A model generated the notes under the pieces. The model saw only the letters and a program-made list of their open reading frames with translations, searched no databases and was not told the DNA's origin. Positions 19,721 through 29,895 of a stretch of 64,000 bases of DNA are shown here, one piece after another. A program made the position numbers and the translations under genes. Position 1 is the stretch's first letter, and every line of letters starts with the position of its first letter. The DNA lies in contig NZ_CP006569.1 in the NCBI RefSeq assembly GCF_000517425.1, positions 682,001 through 746,000 of the forward strand. Reading direction: 5' to 3'. This DNA is from Sodalis praecaptivus (lineage in GTDB: Bacteria; Pseudomonadota; Gammaproteobacteria; Enterobacterales; Enterobacteriaceae).

Positions 19721-20473
19721 ATGGATCACGCCATCTATACCGCCATGGGCGCAGCCGCGGCGTCGCTGGATCAGCAGGCGGTGATTGCCAACAATCTCGC
19801 CAATGCGTCCACCACGGGGTTTCGTGCCCAGCTGTCCGCCGCGCGCGCGGTGCCGGTGGAGGGGGAATCGCTGCCGACCCGCACCCTGAGCGTGGCCTCG
19901 ACGCCGGGCGCGCTGATGACGCCAGGGCCGATTGAGACCACCGGCCGCTCGCTTGATGTCGCGCTCGGCGGCGATGGATTCCTGGCGGTACAACTGCCCG
20001 ACGGTCAGGAGGCCTATACCCGCAATGGCAATATACAGCAGGACGCCGACGGCCAATTGACGGTACAGGGCTATCCGCTGATGGGGCAGAACGGCCCGCT
20101 GGTGGTGCCGACGCAGGCTTCCCTCACCATCGGCGACGACGGTACCGTCTCGGCGCTGGGCGATGGCGATGCGTTAAATACCGTCGGACCGGTGGGGCAA
20201 CTGAAACGCGTCACTGCCGAGGCCGGCACGCTGGTGCGCGGCGATGACGGCCTGTTCCACCTCAACGATGACGCGCAGGGCGCGCAGGCGCCGCTGCCGA
20301 ATGACAATGCCGTCAGCGTTATGTCCGGCATGCTGGAAGGCAGCAATGTCAACACGGCCGAAACGCTGGTGGATATGATTGGCACCGCCCGCCGGTTTGA
20401 AATGCAAATGAAGGTGATAGCCAGCGTGGATCAGAATGCCCAGCAGGCCAATCAACTCTTATCCCTCAGCTAA
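19721..20473 (+). CDS. flgF: Flagellar proximal rod protein FlgF
   Basis: 250 residues (E. coli 251). It has the family motif IANNLANASTTGFRAQL, the core YTRNGNIQQDADGQL, and C-terminal LEGSNVNTAETLVDMIGTARRFEMQMKVI. Part of the proximal rod. The next gene starts 18 bases later. Confidence 0.97.
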   Translation: MDHAIYTAMGAAAASLDQQAVIANNLANASTTGFRAQLSAARAVPVEGESLPTRTLSVASTPGALMTPGPIETTGRSLDVALGGDGFLAVQLPDGQEAYTRNGNIQQDADGQLTVQGYPLMGQNGPLVVPTQASLTIGDDGTVSALGDGDALNTVGPVGQLKRVTAEAGTLVRGDDGLFHLNDDAQGAQAPLPNDNAVSVMSGMLEGSNVNTAETLVDMIGTARRFEMQMKVIASVDQNAQQANQLLSLS

Positions 20474-20491
20474 TTGCAGGAGAGCCAACGG

Positions 20492-21274
20492 ATGATCCGT
20501 TCTCTGTGGATTGCCAAAACCGGTCTGGATGCCCAGCAGACCAATATGGATGTGATATCGAACAACCTGGCCAACGTCAGCACCAACGGCTTTAAGCGCC
20601 AGCGCGCGGTGTTTGAGGATTTACTGTATCAAACCGTCCGCCAGCCGGGCGCGCAATCGTCGGAGCAGACCACGCTGCCCTCGGGGCTGCAACTGGGCAC
20701 CGGGGTGCGTACCGTCAGCACCGAGCGGCTGCATAGCCAGGGCAACCTGGAGCAGACCGACAACAGCAAGGATGTGGCCATTAACGGTAAAGGTTTTTTC
20801 CAGGTGCAGATGCCGGATGGCACCACGGCCTATACGCGCGATGGCTCGTTTCAGGTCGATCAAAACGGCCAGATGGTGACCTCTAGCGGTTACCCGATTC
20901 AACCGGCTATCACCATTCCCGACAACGCGCTTACCGTGACCATCGCCCGCGACGGCGTGGTGAGCGTCACGGTACAGGGGCAAGCCAACGCCACGCAGGT
21001 GGGGCAGTTGACGTTGAGCAACTTTATCAACGAAGCGGGGCTACAAAGTCTGGGGGAGAATCTCTATCAAGAGACCGACAGTTCGGGCGCGCCCAACGAG
21101 TCCACTCCCGGGCAAAACGGCGCGGGGCTGCTGAGCCAGGGCTATGTGGAAACCTCGAACGTCAACGTGGCGGAAGAGCTCGTGGATATGATCCAGGTAC
21201 AGCGCGCCTACGAAATCAACAGCAAGGCGGTCAGCACTTCTGACGCCATGCTGCAAAAACTGACGCAACTTTAA
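20492..21274 (+). CDS. flgG: Flagellar distal rod protein FlgG
   Basis: ATG at 20492 follows AGGAGA and gives exactly 260 residues, as in E. coli. An in-frame TTG six codons upstream is not needed. [30 protein letters not shown] and the C-terminal [29 protein letters not shown] region are almost identical to the enteric protein. It forms the distal rod that passes through the P and L rings. Confidence 0.98.
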   Translation: MIRSLWIAKTGLDAQQTNMDVISNNLANVSTNGFKRQRAVFEDLLYQTVRQPGAQSSEQTTLPSGLQLGTGVRTVSTERLHSQGNLEQTDNSKDVAINGKGFFQVQMPDGTTAYTRDGSFQVDQNGQMVTSSGYPIQPAITIPDNALTVTIARDGVVSVTVQGQANATQVGQLTLSNFINEAGLQSLGENLYQETDSSGAPNESTPGQNGAGLLSQGYVETSNVNVAEELVDMIQVQRAYEINSKAVSTSDAMLQKLTQL

Positions 21275-21382
21275 CATGATGAACGCGTACGGCGAGGGTA
21301 TAGCCCGCGCCGCCGGGCCGGGAGGTTTGGCCTGCGCCGGCGGTCCGGCGCTAAACGTTTGGATCGGGACACCCCATCGGTG

Positions 21383-22105
21383 ATGGCAATGACTTTAACA
21401 TCCGCGTTCGGCCGCCGGCCAGCGCGTTTTGGTTGGCTGGCCGGCGCGAGCGCCCTGTGCCTGGCGGGCTGCGCTTACCTGCCCCATAAAGATTTGGTGG
21501 AGGGACCGACCTCCGCCGAGCCGGCTCCCGCGTCGATGCCGGTGGCCAACGGTTCGATTTTTCAGGGCGTCCAGCCGATGAATTACGGCTATCAGCCGCT
21601 GTTCGAGGATAGGCGGCCGCGCAATGTGGGGGATATTCTGACCATCACCCTGCAGGAGAACGTCAGCGCCAGCAAAAGTTCGTCGGCCAACGCCACGCGC
21701 GAGGGGAGCAATACGCTGGCGTTCGCCACGGTGCCGAAAATGCTTAACGGGCTGATTGGCAACCAGAAAGCGGACCTGGATGCCAAAGGCAGCAACGATT
21801 TTGACGGCAAGGGCGGCGCCTCGGCGAAAAATACCTTTACCGGCACCATGACCGTAACGGTGGCGGAAGTCCTGGCCAACGGCAACCTGAAAGTGGTGGG
21901 CGAAAAGCAGATCGCCATCAACCAGGGTACCGAATACATCCGTTTCTCAGGCGTGGTCAACCCGCGCACCATCAACGGCGATAACGCGGTGGTGTCCACA
22001 CAGGTGGCGGACGCCCGCATCGAATATGTGGGCAAAGGTTATATCAACGAAGCGCAGGAAATGGGCTGGCTACAGCGCTTTTTCCTGAACGTACTCCCCT
22101 ATTAG
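21383..22105 (+). CDS. flgH: Flagellar L-ring lipoprotein FlgH
   Basis: 240 residues from ATG 21383; a second ATG two codons later is equally possible. The lipoprotein signal ends in the lipobox LAGC with acylated C30. The body contains [35 protein letters not shown] and the ending [19 protein letters not shown] of FlgH. It forms the outer-membrane L ring around the rod. Confidence 0.96.
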   Translation: MAMTLTSAFGRRPARFGWLAGASALCLAGCAYLPHKDLVEGPTSAEPAPASMPVANGSIFQGVQPMNYGYQPLFEDRRPRNVGDILTITLQENVSASKSSSANATREGSNTLAFATVPKMLNGLIGNQKADLDAKGSNDFDGKGGASAKNTFTGTMTVTVAEVLANGNLKVVGEKQIAINQGTEYIRFSGVVNPRTINGDNAVVSTQVADARIEYVGKGYINEAQEMGWLQRFFLNVLPY

Positions 22106-22113
22106 AGGCCATC

Positions 22114-23244
22114 ATGACCAGGAACCCGACCGCCGCCCGCCGCAGTGGCCTGTTTGCCGCCGCCGCGCTGCTTCTCTTGCTGCTCGGCGCGCCCGCTGCC
22201 GCCGAACGCCTGCGGGATTTGGTGGACATACAGGGCGTGCGGGACAACCCGCTTATCGGCTATGGCCTGGTCGTAGGCCTGGACGGCACCGGCGATCAGA
22301 CCACCCAGACGCCGTTTACCACCCAAAGCCTGAAGAACATGTTATCGCAGTTGGGGATCACCGTGCCGAGCGGTACCAATATGCAACTGAAAAACGTCGC
22401 GGCGGTGATGGTGACCGGGAGTTATCCGGCGTTCGCCCGCGCCGGCCAGACGATTGACGTAGTGGTATCGTCGATGGGCTCGGCCAAAAGCCTGCGCGGC
22501 GGCACGCTGTTGATGACGCCGCTCAAAGGCGCAGACGGTCAGGTGTATGCGCTGGCGCAGGGCAATCTACTGGTGGGCGGCGCGGGCGCCAGCGCCGGCG
22601 GCAGCCGGGTGCAAATCAATCAGCTGTCGGGAGGACGGATAAACAATGGCGCGGTGATTGAGCGGGAATTACCCAGCACCTTCGGCCACAGTCCGCTGTT
22701 ATCGCTGCAGCTCAAGACGGAAAATTTCAGTTTGTCCCAGCGCATCAGCGACGCCATTAATCGCTTTAACGGCATGGGCGTCGCCCGGGCGCTGGATGCC
22801 CGCACCGTCGAAGTCAGCCTACCGGCCGACAATAGCGCGCAGGTTCGTTTTCTGGCGCAAATAGAGGATATCGATATCGCCGTCGGCCAGATGGATGCCA
22901 AGGTGATCATCAATTCGCGTACCGGTTCGGTCGTGATGAACAGGAATGTCACCCTGGATAATTGCGCGGTGGCGCAGGGCAATCTTTCCGTGGTGGTGGA
23001 CAGCCAACTGAACGTAAGTCAGCCGGATACCCCCTTTACCAACGGCAATACCGTGGTGACGCCGCAGACCCAGATTTCCGTGCGGCAAAACGGCGGATCG
23101 CTGCAAAAAGTCGAATCCAGCGCCAGCCTCAATAATGTTATCCGCGCGATGAACGCCCTGGGCGCGACGCCGAACGATTTGATGTCGATCCTGCAAGCGA
23201 TGAAAAGCGCCGGCTGCCTGCAGGCCGAACTGGAGATTATCTGA
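22114..23244 (+). CDS. flgI: Flagellar P-ring protein FlgI
   Basis: 376 residues (E. coli 365). It has a signal peptide with a long Leu/Ala core and cleavage near APAAA-ER. The mature start ([31 protein letters not shown]) and the ending [23 protein letters not shown] are diagnostic. It forms the peptidoglycan P ring, assisted by FlgA. Its stop overlaps the flgJ start by one base. Confidence 0.98.
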   Translation: MTRNPTAARRSGLFAAAALLLLLLGAPAAAERLRDLVDIQGVRDNPLIGYGLVVGLDGTGDQTTQTPFTTQSLKNMLSQLGITVPSGTNMQLKNVAAVMVTGSYPAFARAGQTIDVVVSSMGSAKSLRGGTLLMTPLKGADGQVYALAQGNLLVGGAGASAGGSRVQINQLSGGRINNGAVIERELPSTFGHSPLLSLQLKTENFSLSQRISDAINRFNGMGVARALDARTVEVSLPADNSAQVRFLAQIEDIDIAVGQMDAKVIINSRTGSVVMNRNVTLDNCAVAQGNLSVVVDSQLNVSQPDTPFTNGNTVVTPQTQISVRQNGGSLQKVESSASLNNVIRAMNALGATPNDLMSILQAMKSAGCLQAELEII

Positions 23245-24212
23245 TGCCGCTGATGCAGAGCATGGATCTTTCCCCCGCCTATGACGCCAATGCGCTGAAT
23301 AAACTGCATCAGCAGGCGGCGGCGCAATCGCCGCAGGCTTTGAAAGCGGTGGCGAAACAGGTCGAGGGTCTGTTCGTACAGATGATGCTGAAAAGCATGC
23401 GCGATGCGCTGCCCCAGGAGGGGCTGCTGGATAGCCAGCAAACGCAGCTCTACACCAGCCTGTACGATCAGCAGATAGCCCAGCAGCTCTCCGCCAAAGG
23501 GCTGGGGCTGGCGGATATGATGGTGAAGCAACTGAGCCCCGCCCAGGGGGGGGCGGTTACGCCGGACGGCGCGACTACCGCCCAGGGCGGACTGCCGGCG
23601 CTGGCCCCCGGCGCCGGCGCCTACATGCCCCCCGCTCTGCTGGGGGAAATGCTGCGGCGCGGTGCGGTGCGGCAAGACGAGGAGGCGACGCCCGCGGCAA
23701 CGGCATCTGCCGGCGGCGGCAGTTTCACCGACCGGCTCGCTATTCCGGCGATGATCGCCGGCGCCCGCAGCGGCATATCCCATCATTTAATTTTGGCGCA
23801 GGCGGCGCTGGAATCCGGCTGGGGTAAGCGTGAAATCCCCACCGCCGACGGCAAACCCAGCCATAACCTGTTCGGGATTAAGGCCACCAACGATTGGCAG
23901 GGCGCATCGACCACCGTAATGACCACGGAATATGAAAATGGCCAGGCGGTGAAAGTTCCTCAACGTTTCAAAGTGTACGACTCTTATTTGGCGGCGATTG
24001 AAGATTATATTCAATTGCTCACCACCAATCCCCGCTATCGCGAGGTGGTGAACGCCAAACATCCCGAAGAGGGGGCCTATGCGTTACAGCGCGCCGGCTA
24101 CGCCACCGACCCCGGCTACGGGGAAAAATTGGTACAGATTATCGGCCAATTGAAAGATAGCGCCCACCGGGCGGTAAAAGCCTATGCCCATGATTTAAGC
24201 TCACTGTTTTAA
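23244..24212 (+). CDS. flgJ: Rod cap and peptidoglycan hydrolase FlgJ
   Basis: 322 residues (E. coli 313). The N-terminal rod-cap domain (about 1-95) includes VEGLFVQMMLKSMRDALP. An Ala/Gly-rich linker follows. The C-terminal glucosaminidase domain (about 160-322) carries the catalytic glutamate E190 in LAQAALESGWGK and the NLFGIKA motif. It opens a hole in the cell wall for the rod. Last gene of the flgB operon. Confidence 0.97.
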   Translation: MPLMQSMDLSPAYDANALNKLHQQAAAQSPQALKAVAKQVEGLFVQMMLKSMRDALPQEGLLDSQQTQLYTSLYDQQIAQQLSAKGLGLADMMVKQLSPAQGGAVTPDGATTAQGGLPALAPGAGAYMPPALLGEMLRRGAVRQDEEATPAATASAGGGSFTDRLAIPAMIAGARSGISHHLILAQAALESGWGKREIPTADGKPSHNLFGIKATNDWQGASTTVMTTEYENGQAVKVPQRFKVYDSYLAAIEDYIQLLTTNPRYREVVNAKHPEEGAYALQRAGYATDPGYGEKLVQIIGQLKDSAHRAVKAYAHDLSSLF

Positions 24213-24245
24213 TAACGCCCGGCGAACTCTTTTTTTTACGCGCTC

Positions 24246-24272
24246 TAAAGTTTTGCCCCTTGGCGCCGTTAT
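24246..24272 (+). promoter_or_regulatory. Sigma-28 promoter for flgKL
   Basis: TAAAGTTT, 11 bases, GCCGTTAT: a perfect -35 and a -10 with two substitutions from GCCGATAA. It is 65 bases before the flgK start. Confidence 0.85.
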
Positions 24273-24337
24273 TTTTTTAATTGCCGTAATGATTCGCCGG
24301 TTTTTTTTATTCATATACCCGGAATAAAGGAAATGAC

Positions 24338-25978
24338 ATGTCCAGCCCATTATACAATATCGCTTCCTCCGGATTAAAAGCCGCGCAGATAGCGTTGGCC
24401 ACGACCTCAAACAATATTAGTAACGCCTATGTCGACGGCTATAATTTGCAGCGGGTGACGCTGGGCGAGGCCCAGCAAAGCGGGGCGCTGGGAAACGGCG
24501 TCACCGTCACCGGCATCAGCCGCGCCTATGACTCGCTGGTGGTAGGGCAGCTACGCGCGGCGTCCACTTCCGCCGCCGCGGCCAGCACCTATTCGGATAA
24601 TATCAGCCAGATTGATAACCTGCTGTCCGATTCGGATACGGACTTATCCACCCAGATGAGCACCTTTTTCGCCTCGCTACAGGCGTTGTCCTCGGCCGCC
24701 AGCGATAGCGCGGCGCGTCAGACGGTGATCGGCAGCGGACAGAATCTGGTTAGCCAGTTCAGTAGCCTGGACAATACGCTACGCGATATGGATAGCGCCA
24801 TCGATAGCCAGCTCTCCGCCACCGCCGATCAAATCAATACCTACGCGAAACAGATTGCCACTCTTAATGCCCAGATAGCCCGTCAGGGCACCGGTTCAGA
24901 GTCCAATGCGCTGCTGGATCAGCGCGACCAACTGGTCAACTCGCTCAATCAATTGGTCGGCGTCAATGTGACGGTGCAAGACGACAGCACCCTGAGCCTG
25001 ACTATCGGCAGCGGCCTGACCCTGGTGCAGGGCAGCAGCGCCTATTCATTAGCGGTGGTGCCGTCCTCGGCCGATGCGTCGCAAATGGCGCTGGCCTACG
25101 ATCGCGGCAATGGCACCCTGAGCGAGATCGACCCTGCGACGCTCACGGGCGGCAGCCTGGGCGGTATGCTGAGCTTTCGCGATGGCGCGTTGGCCGACGC
25201 CCGCAACCAACTGGGGCAAATCGCGCTGGCGTTCGCCGACAGCTTCAACCAGCAGCATCAGGCCGGGGTAGATCTGAATGGCGATGCCGGCGGCGATTTT
25301 TTCACCCTCGGCAGTCCGACTGTCGTGAGCAACACTCGCAATAGCGGCAGCGCGGTGCTGAGCGTGGCGTTTGCCGACAGTACGGCGGTCAAAGCCAGCG
25401 ACTACACGGCCAAATATACCGCGGACGGCTGGCAAATTACCCGCAATAGCGACGGCGCCAGCGTGGCTTATACCTCCGCGACCGACGAGAGCGGCGCCAC
25501 CGTTTTGAGCTTCGAGGGCTTGAGCCTTTCTGTGAGCGGCAGCCCGAGCGTCAACGACAGTTATCAATTAAAAACGGTGTCTAACGTTATTCAGGGCCTG
25601 AGCGTTGCCATTACCGATCCCGCCCTGATCGCCGCGGGGCAGGCGGACGACGAGAGCGGCGACGGCGATAACCGCAATGCCGAAGCGCTGCTGGCATTAC
25701 AAAACACCAAACTGGTGGGCGGTAGCGCCACCCTGTCGACCGCCTATGCGTCGTTGGTCAGTAAAGTCGGCACCCAGACCAGCAATGCCAAGATCACCGC
25801 CGAAACCCAGGCCAGCATGGTAAGCCAGCTGACCGAAAAGCAGCAGTCGATTTCCGGCGTTAATTTGGATGAGGAGTATGTGGATCTGCAGCGCTATCAG
25901 CAGTACTACCAGGCCAATTCCAAGGTCATGACGACCGCCGGTACCATTTTCGACGCTTTATTATCGGCGCTTGGCTAA
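24338..25978 (+). CDS. flgK: Hook-filament junction protein FlgK (HAP1)
   Basis: 546 residues (E. coli 547). The N-terminal YNIASSGLKAAQIALATTSNNISNAYVDGYN and C-terminal SGVNLDEEYVDLQRYQQYYQANSKVMTTAGTIFDALL match HAP1. FlgN is its export chaperone. It joins the hook to FlgL and the filament. Confidence 0.98.
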   Translation: MSSPLYNIASSGLKAAQIALATTSNNISNAYVDGYNLQRVTLGEAQQSGALGNGVTVTGISRAYDSLVVGQLRAASTSAAAASTYSDNISQIDNLLSDSDTDLSTQMSTFFASLQALSSAASDSAARQTVIGSGQNLVSQFSSLDNTLRDMDSAIDSQLSATADQINTYAKQIATLNAQIARQGTGSESNALLDQRDQLVNSLNQLVGVNVTVQDDSTLSLTIGSGLTLVQGSSAYSLAVVPSSADASQMALAYDRGNGTLSEIDPATLTGGSLGGMLSFRDGALADARNQLGQIALAFADSFNQQHQAGVDLNGDAGGDFFTLGSPTVVSNTRNSGSAVLSVAFADSTAVKASDYTAKYTADGWQITRNSDGASVAYTSATDESGATVLSFEGLSLSVSGSPSVNDSYQLKTVSNVIQGLSVAITDPALIAAGQADDESGDGDNRNAEALLALQNTKLVGGSATLSTAYASLVSKVGTQTSNAKITAETQASMVSQLTEKQQSISGVNLDEEYVDLQRYQQYYQANSKVMTTAGTIFDALLSALG

Positions 25979-26020
25979 CGCCATCGCTGCCCGTTTGTCA
26001 TGCCGTAAGGGGAAACCACC

Positions 26021-26980
26021 ATGCGCCTGAGCACCAGTATGATTTACCAGCGTAATTTAGACGCTATCAGCGAGTCCTACAGCAAATGGGAGAATACCGG
26101 GCAGCAGTTGGCGACCGGCAAACGGGTCAATGTGCCCTCCGACGATCCTATCGCCGCGTCCCAGGCTATCAAATTGGGCCAAAGCCAGGCCCTCAATAGC
26201 CAATACAGCGCGGCGCGCACCAGCGCCACCAACAGTCTGTCGGCGGAAACCACGGTGCTGGAGCAGGTCACCGACGTGATTCAAAGCGCCCAGACGCTGC
26301 TGGTGCAGGCGGGCGACGGTACCTTGAGCGATCAGGATCGGCAGTCGCTGGCGACCCAGCTTCAGTCGTATAAAGATCAGCTATTGAACCTGGCCAATAG
26401 CCAGGACGGTAACGGCAACTACCTGTTTGCCGGGTATAAAACCAATAGCGCGCCCTTTGTCGCAGCGGAGGACGGCAGCGTCAGTTACAGCGGCGGCGGC
26501 CAGGCTATGACCCAGCAGGTCGACGCCAGCCGCAGCATGACCGTCGGCGATACCGGCTCGGCGGTGTTCATGAGCCTTACGGCCGGCTATACCACCGAGC
26601 CGGACGGCGGCGACAGCGAAAGCAATATATTCAATACGTTGGATATCGCCCTTAAGGCGCTGACCACGCCTCAGCAGGATGCCGACAGCACCGTCACCGA
26701 TGACTATACCGCCGCCATCGGTAAAGCCAGCCGCGGTCTGTCCAATTCGCTGGATAATGTGCTGGCGGTGCAAAGTTCGGTGGGCAGCAAGCTGAACGAG
26801 CTGGACAATTTGGACAGCCTCGGCACCAGCCGCAGCACGCTTATCAGCGATAATATCAGCGCGCTGGTGGACGTGGACTGGTATCAAGCGATCTCCGACT
26901 ACAGCCAGCAACAGGTTGCGCTGCAGGCCGCCTACAGCACCTTTACCGCCATGCAATCGATGTCGTTATTTAGCCAGTAA
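26021..26980 (+). CDS. flgL: Hook-filament junction protein FlgL (HAP3)
   Basis: 319 residues (E. coli 317). The flagellin-like N-terminus (MRLSTSMIYQRNLDAISESYSKWENTGQQLATGKRVNVPSDDP) and C-terminal YQQAISDYSQQQVALQAAYSTFTAMQSMSLF-type helix identify HAP3. Its 3' end lies 12 bases from the end of fliR (convergent), and a 12-bp inverted repeat spans the junction. Confidence 0.97.
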   Translation: MRLSTSMIYQRNLDAISESYSKWENTGQQLATGKRVNVPSDDPIAASQAIKLGQSQALNSQYSAARTSATNSLSAETTVLEQVTDVIQSAQTLLVQAGDGTLSDQDRQSLATQLQSYKDQLLNLANSQDGNGNYLFAGYKTNSAPFVAAEDGSVSYSGGGQAMTQQVDASRSMTVGDTGSAVFMSLTAGYTTEPDGGDSESNIFNTLDIALKALTTPQQDADSTVTDDYTAAIGKASRGLSNSLDNVLAVQSSVGSKLNELDNLDSLGTSRSTLISDNISALVDVDWYQAISDYSQQQVALQAAYSTFTAMQSMSLFSQ

Positions 26981-26987
26981 CCGACGG

Positions 26988-27017
26988 GATCCTCAGCGGG
27001 CCATGCCGCTGAGGATC
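26988..27017. terminator. Convergent flgL/fliR stem-loop
   Basis: GATCCTCAGCGG and CCGCTGAGGATC form a perfect 12-bp stem around a six-base loop, partly inside the last codons of fliR. No T-run follows on either strand, so it is not a textbook intrinsic terminator. It may protect or delimit the 3' ends of both transcripts. Confidence 0.6.
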
Positions 27018-27775
27018 TCCGACAGCAGATCGAACACTTCTCCCATCATCTTCTCCCAAGACGGCGCCAGCAGCGGCAGTAACAGGCTGAAGGTCAAAAT
27101 CCCCACCGTCAGCGTCAGGGGGAAGCCGATAACAAACACCGTCAATTGCGGCGTGATGCGGTTTAGCAATCCCAAGGCGATATTCAGCGTCATTAACATG
27201 CAGATAAGCGGCAGCGCCAGCATCATCCCGTTCAAAAAAATAACGCCGCCGGCGCGGGCCAGCGCCATAAACGCATTGGGATTCAGCGGCTGGTTATCCA
27301 ACGGCAGGGTGTGAAAGCTGTCCGCCAGCAGCGACAATAGCCATAAATGACCGTTGAGGCTGATAAACACCAGCAGGGCAAGCAGGTTAAGCAGCCGCGC
27401 CAGCAGCGGGGTATTCAGCCCGCTGGCGGGGTCGAAGAAGGTCGCGAAAGAGAGCCCCATTTGCAGGCCGATGACCTCACCGGCCATGCGCACGGCGGCG
27501 AAGGTCAACTGCATCGTCAGGCCGAGAGTGGTGCCTATCAGGATTTGCTTGAGGGCGAGCCAAAAGCCGGCCAACGAAAACAGCGGCGTGTCGACGGCGG
27601 GCAGCGAGGGGGCGATAAGCAGGGCGATGAGAATGCCCAGTCCCAGCTTTATCGGCGCGAGAATCGATTTTTCGCTGAACAGCGGGGCGGTACTGATAAG
27701 CGCCAGAATCCGCAGCAGCGGCCAAAGCAGTGACGGCAGCAGCGCCGCGAGCTGGCCGCTATCCAAAGGTAGCAC
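26993..27775 (-). CDS. fliR: Flagellar export gate protein FliR
   Basis: 260 residues (E. coli 261). Six hydrophobic segments and the FliR hallmarks [28 protein letters not shown] and an NALGLLNR-like motif near the C-terminus are present. It forms the export pore with FliP and FliQ in the membrane. Last gene of the fliF-R minus-strand operon. Confidence 0.96.
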   Translation of the reverse strand: MLPLDSGQLAALLPSLLWPLLRILALISTAPLFSEKSILAPIKLGLGILIALLIAPSLPAVDTPLFSLAGFWLALKQILIGTTLGLTMQLTFAAVRMAGEVIGLQMGLSFATFFDPASGLNTPLLARLLNLLALLVFISLNGHLWLLSLLADSFHTLPLDNQPLNPNAFMALARAGGVIFLNGMMLALPLICMLMTLNIALGLLNRITPQLTVFVIGFPLTLTVGILTFSLLLPLLAPSWEKMMGEVFDLLSEILSGMAR

Positions 27776-27776
27776 G

Positions 27777-28046
27777 TTAGCCCGCCATGAGCGGCAGATT
27801 GGTCAACAGGGCGCGCATGTAGTCTAAAATAAGATTTAGCATCCAGGGGCCGGCGAGGGTGATGGTGGCTACCACCGCCAGAATTTTCGGGATAAACGAG
27901 AGTGTCATTTCGTTGACCTGGGTCGCGGCCTGCAGCAAGCTGATGATAAGCCCGCTAAACAGCGCCGCCAACAGCAACGGCGCGGCCAGCGCCAGCGCGA
28001 TTAACATGCCCTCATGGCCGAGGGCCATTACGGATTCCGGTGTCAT
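27777..28046 (-). CDS. fliQ: Flagellar export gate protein FliQ
   Basis: 89 residues, the same as E. coli. Two transmembrane helices flank a short loop with [19 protein letters not shown], the family signature. It ends one base before fliR. Confidence 0.97.
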   Translation of the reverse strand: MTPESVMALGHEGMLIALALAAPLLLAALFSGLIISLLQAATQVNEMTLSFIPKILAVVATITLAGPWMLNLILDYMRALLTNLPLMAG

Positions 28047-28066
28047 GGGTACCGCCTGTAAAGGAA

Positions 28067-28828
28067 CTAGCTATAAAAACTTTGCGCCAGCGAACTGATC
28101 AACAGTTGCCAGCCATCCACCAACACGAAAAGCATTATTTTGAACGGTAGAGAGATAGTCGCCGGCGGTACCATCATCATCCCTAGCGCCATGAGCACCG
28201 AGGCCACCACCAAATCAATAATCAAAAACGGAATAAATAAGGTAAAACCTATCTGGAAGGCTGTTTTCATTTCGCTGGTGACATAGGCCGGCAGCAGAAT
28301 GCGCATCGGCACCGCCTCCGGCCCCTCCAGGGGCGGCACGTTGGCTAGGCGGGCGAACAATCCCAGATCCGCTTCCCGCGTCTGGCGCAGCATAAAGGCG
28401 CGTAACGGTTGCGAACCTCGTTCCAGCGCGGTCTGCATCGAAATTTTGTTCTCGCTCAGCGGCAGATAGGCGTCGGTGTAAATGGAGTCCAATACCGGCG
28501 ACATGACAAAAAAGGTTAAAAACAGCGCCAGGCCCAGCAGCACCTGATTAGGGGGCGCCGAGGGCGTGCCGATGGCGCTGCGCAACAGCCCCAGTACAAT
28601 GATGATGCGGGTGAAACTGGTCATCATTAACAGCGCCGCCGGAATAAAGGTCAGCGAGGTGAGAAACACCAACGTTTGCACCGGCAACGACCAGTTTTGA
28701 CCGCCGCCGGGCAGCGGCTGGCTGATAATACCGGGCAATTGCGCGCAGCAGGCTGGCGCGAACAACAGCAAAAGCGCGGCGGCGTATGCGGGGCGGAAGC
28801 CGCCTGTTATCCCCCAACGGCGTATCAT
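28067..28828 (-). CDS. fliP: Flagellar export gate protein FliP
   Basis: 253 residues (E. coli 245). A cleavable signal peptide is followed by membrane helices. It has the FliP signatures [30 protein letters not shown] and [16 protein letters not shown]. It assembles as a pentamer in the gate. The start overlaps the fliO stop by four bases (ATGA). Confidence 0.97.
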   Translation of the reverse strand: MIRRWGITGGFRPAYAAALLLLFAPACCAQLPGIISQPLPGGGQNWSLPVQTLVFLTSLTFIPAALLMMTSFTRIIIVLGLLRSAIGTPSAPPNQVLLGLALFLTFFVMSPVLDSIYTDAYLPLSENKISMQTALERGSQPLRAFMLRQTREADLGLFARLANVPPLEGPEAVPMRILLPAYVTSEMKTAFQIGFTLFIPFLIIDLVVASVLMALGMMMVPPATISLPFKIMLFVLVDGWQLLISSLAQSFYS

Positions 28829-29478
28829 GCGTTACCGCTCCGCTGGCGTATTTGCCGCACTAACCGCTGGCGAAAATCCTCCGGCACGGGGCCGCTATCG
28901 CCCCGTTCAGGCTGCGCGGGGGCGGGCAAGGTATGTAGCGTAGTAATGTGCTGCGGCGTGATCCCCAGCACCAGCCAGGTTTCCTCGACCTGCATAATCA
29001 CCACCTTTTCCCGCGCGCCGATGCTACAGCTGGCCCGGACCATCAGTCGATTGCCGCCGCGCCCGGCCGGCGTCAGCCGCAGGGTTTTCAGCAGCCAGCC
29101 GACAATGACGATAAGCAGCAGGATACCGAGCAGCGCGCCGCCAACCTGGGTGAGCGCGCCGCTGGCGCTGAAGGCCGGCGCGGGCGCGGCGGCGAACTCG
29201 CTCCCCGGGACGGCAGGGTGTGTCTGGCTCGTCAATGCGGACCGAGCGGTCGCTGCCGGTACGGCGGCGTCATGACCGCTCAGTGCCGGCCGTTCCGCCG
29301 GCGCGGGCCGACCGTTCGCAGTCGATGCAGCGGTGTCTTGACCGGTCAGAGCGTACTGTTCCGCCGGCGTCGGCGCCGAGCGCGTCTGGGCGGCGGATGC
29401 GGCGGCGCCATCGCCGGCCATCGTGCTGGCGTGGCCGGGGGTGGTCGGCGGAGAGTCGCGTAACGGGGAAGCGATCAT
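28825..29478 (-). CDS. fliO: Flagellar export accessory protein FliO with long Ala/Pro/Thr-rich N-terminus
   Basis: 217 residues, against 121 in E. coli. The last 120 or so hold the real FliO core: one transmembrane helix ([20 protein letters not shown]) and the cytoplasmic [28 protein letters not shown]-type segment. The first 100 or so are low-complexity with loose repeats of the type ALTGQDTAA / [10 protein letters not shown] later start cannot be excluded. It aids FliP assembly. Confidence 0.88.
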   Translation of the reverse strand: MIASPLRDSPPTTPGHASTMAGDGAAASAAQTRSAPTPAEQYALTGQDTAASTANGRPAPAERPALSGHDAAVPAATARSALTSQTHPAVPGSEFAAAPAPAFSASGALTQVGGALLGILLLIVIVGWLLKTLRLTPAGRGGNRLMVRASCSIGAREKVVIMQVEETWLVLGITPQHITTLHTLPAPAQPERGDSGPVPEDFRQRLVRQIRQRSGNA

Positions 29479-29895
29479 TTACCGGCTAAGCCTGCGCATC
29501 CGCTCGGACGGCGTGATGATGTCGGTGATGCGAACGCCGTATTTGTCCGCTACCACCACCACTTCGCCTTGAGCGATAAGATAACCGTTGATAAGAATAT
29601 CCAGCGGTTCCCCCGCCAGACCGTCCAGCGCGACCACCGAGCCTTGCGATAGGCGCAGCAGCTCTTTGATGGTCATTTTGGTGCGCCCCAACTCCACGGT
29701 CATCTTGACCGGGATATCCATGATCAAGTCAATATCCTGCAGCGGGCCGCTACCGCCTTCTCCCGCCAGCGGCGAGAAAATACCGTCGGTGGATGCCGCC
29801 TGCTCCCGATCGCCACCCTGCTGTGCAAGCGCTTCAGCCCACAGATCGTCCGCGGAAGGGTTCTCATCGGCAGACGGTTTGGTCGGCTCAGTCAT
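29479..29895 (-). CDS. fliN: Flagellar motor switch protein FliN
   Basis: 138 residues from ATG 29895 (E. coli 137). An acidic/polar N-terminus is followed by a SpoA domain with MDIPVKMTVELGRTKMTIKELLRLSQGSVVALDGLAGEPLDI. It is part of the C ring and binds FliH. Its start overlaps the fliM end by eight bases. Confidence 0.97.
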   Translation of the reverse strand: MTEPTKPSADENPSADDLWAEALAQQGGDREQAASTDGIFSPLAGEGGSGPLQDIDLIMDIPVKMTVELGRTKMTIKELLRLSQGSVVALDGLAGEPLDILINGYLIAQGEVVVVADKYGVRITDIITPSERMRRLSR

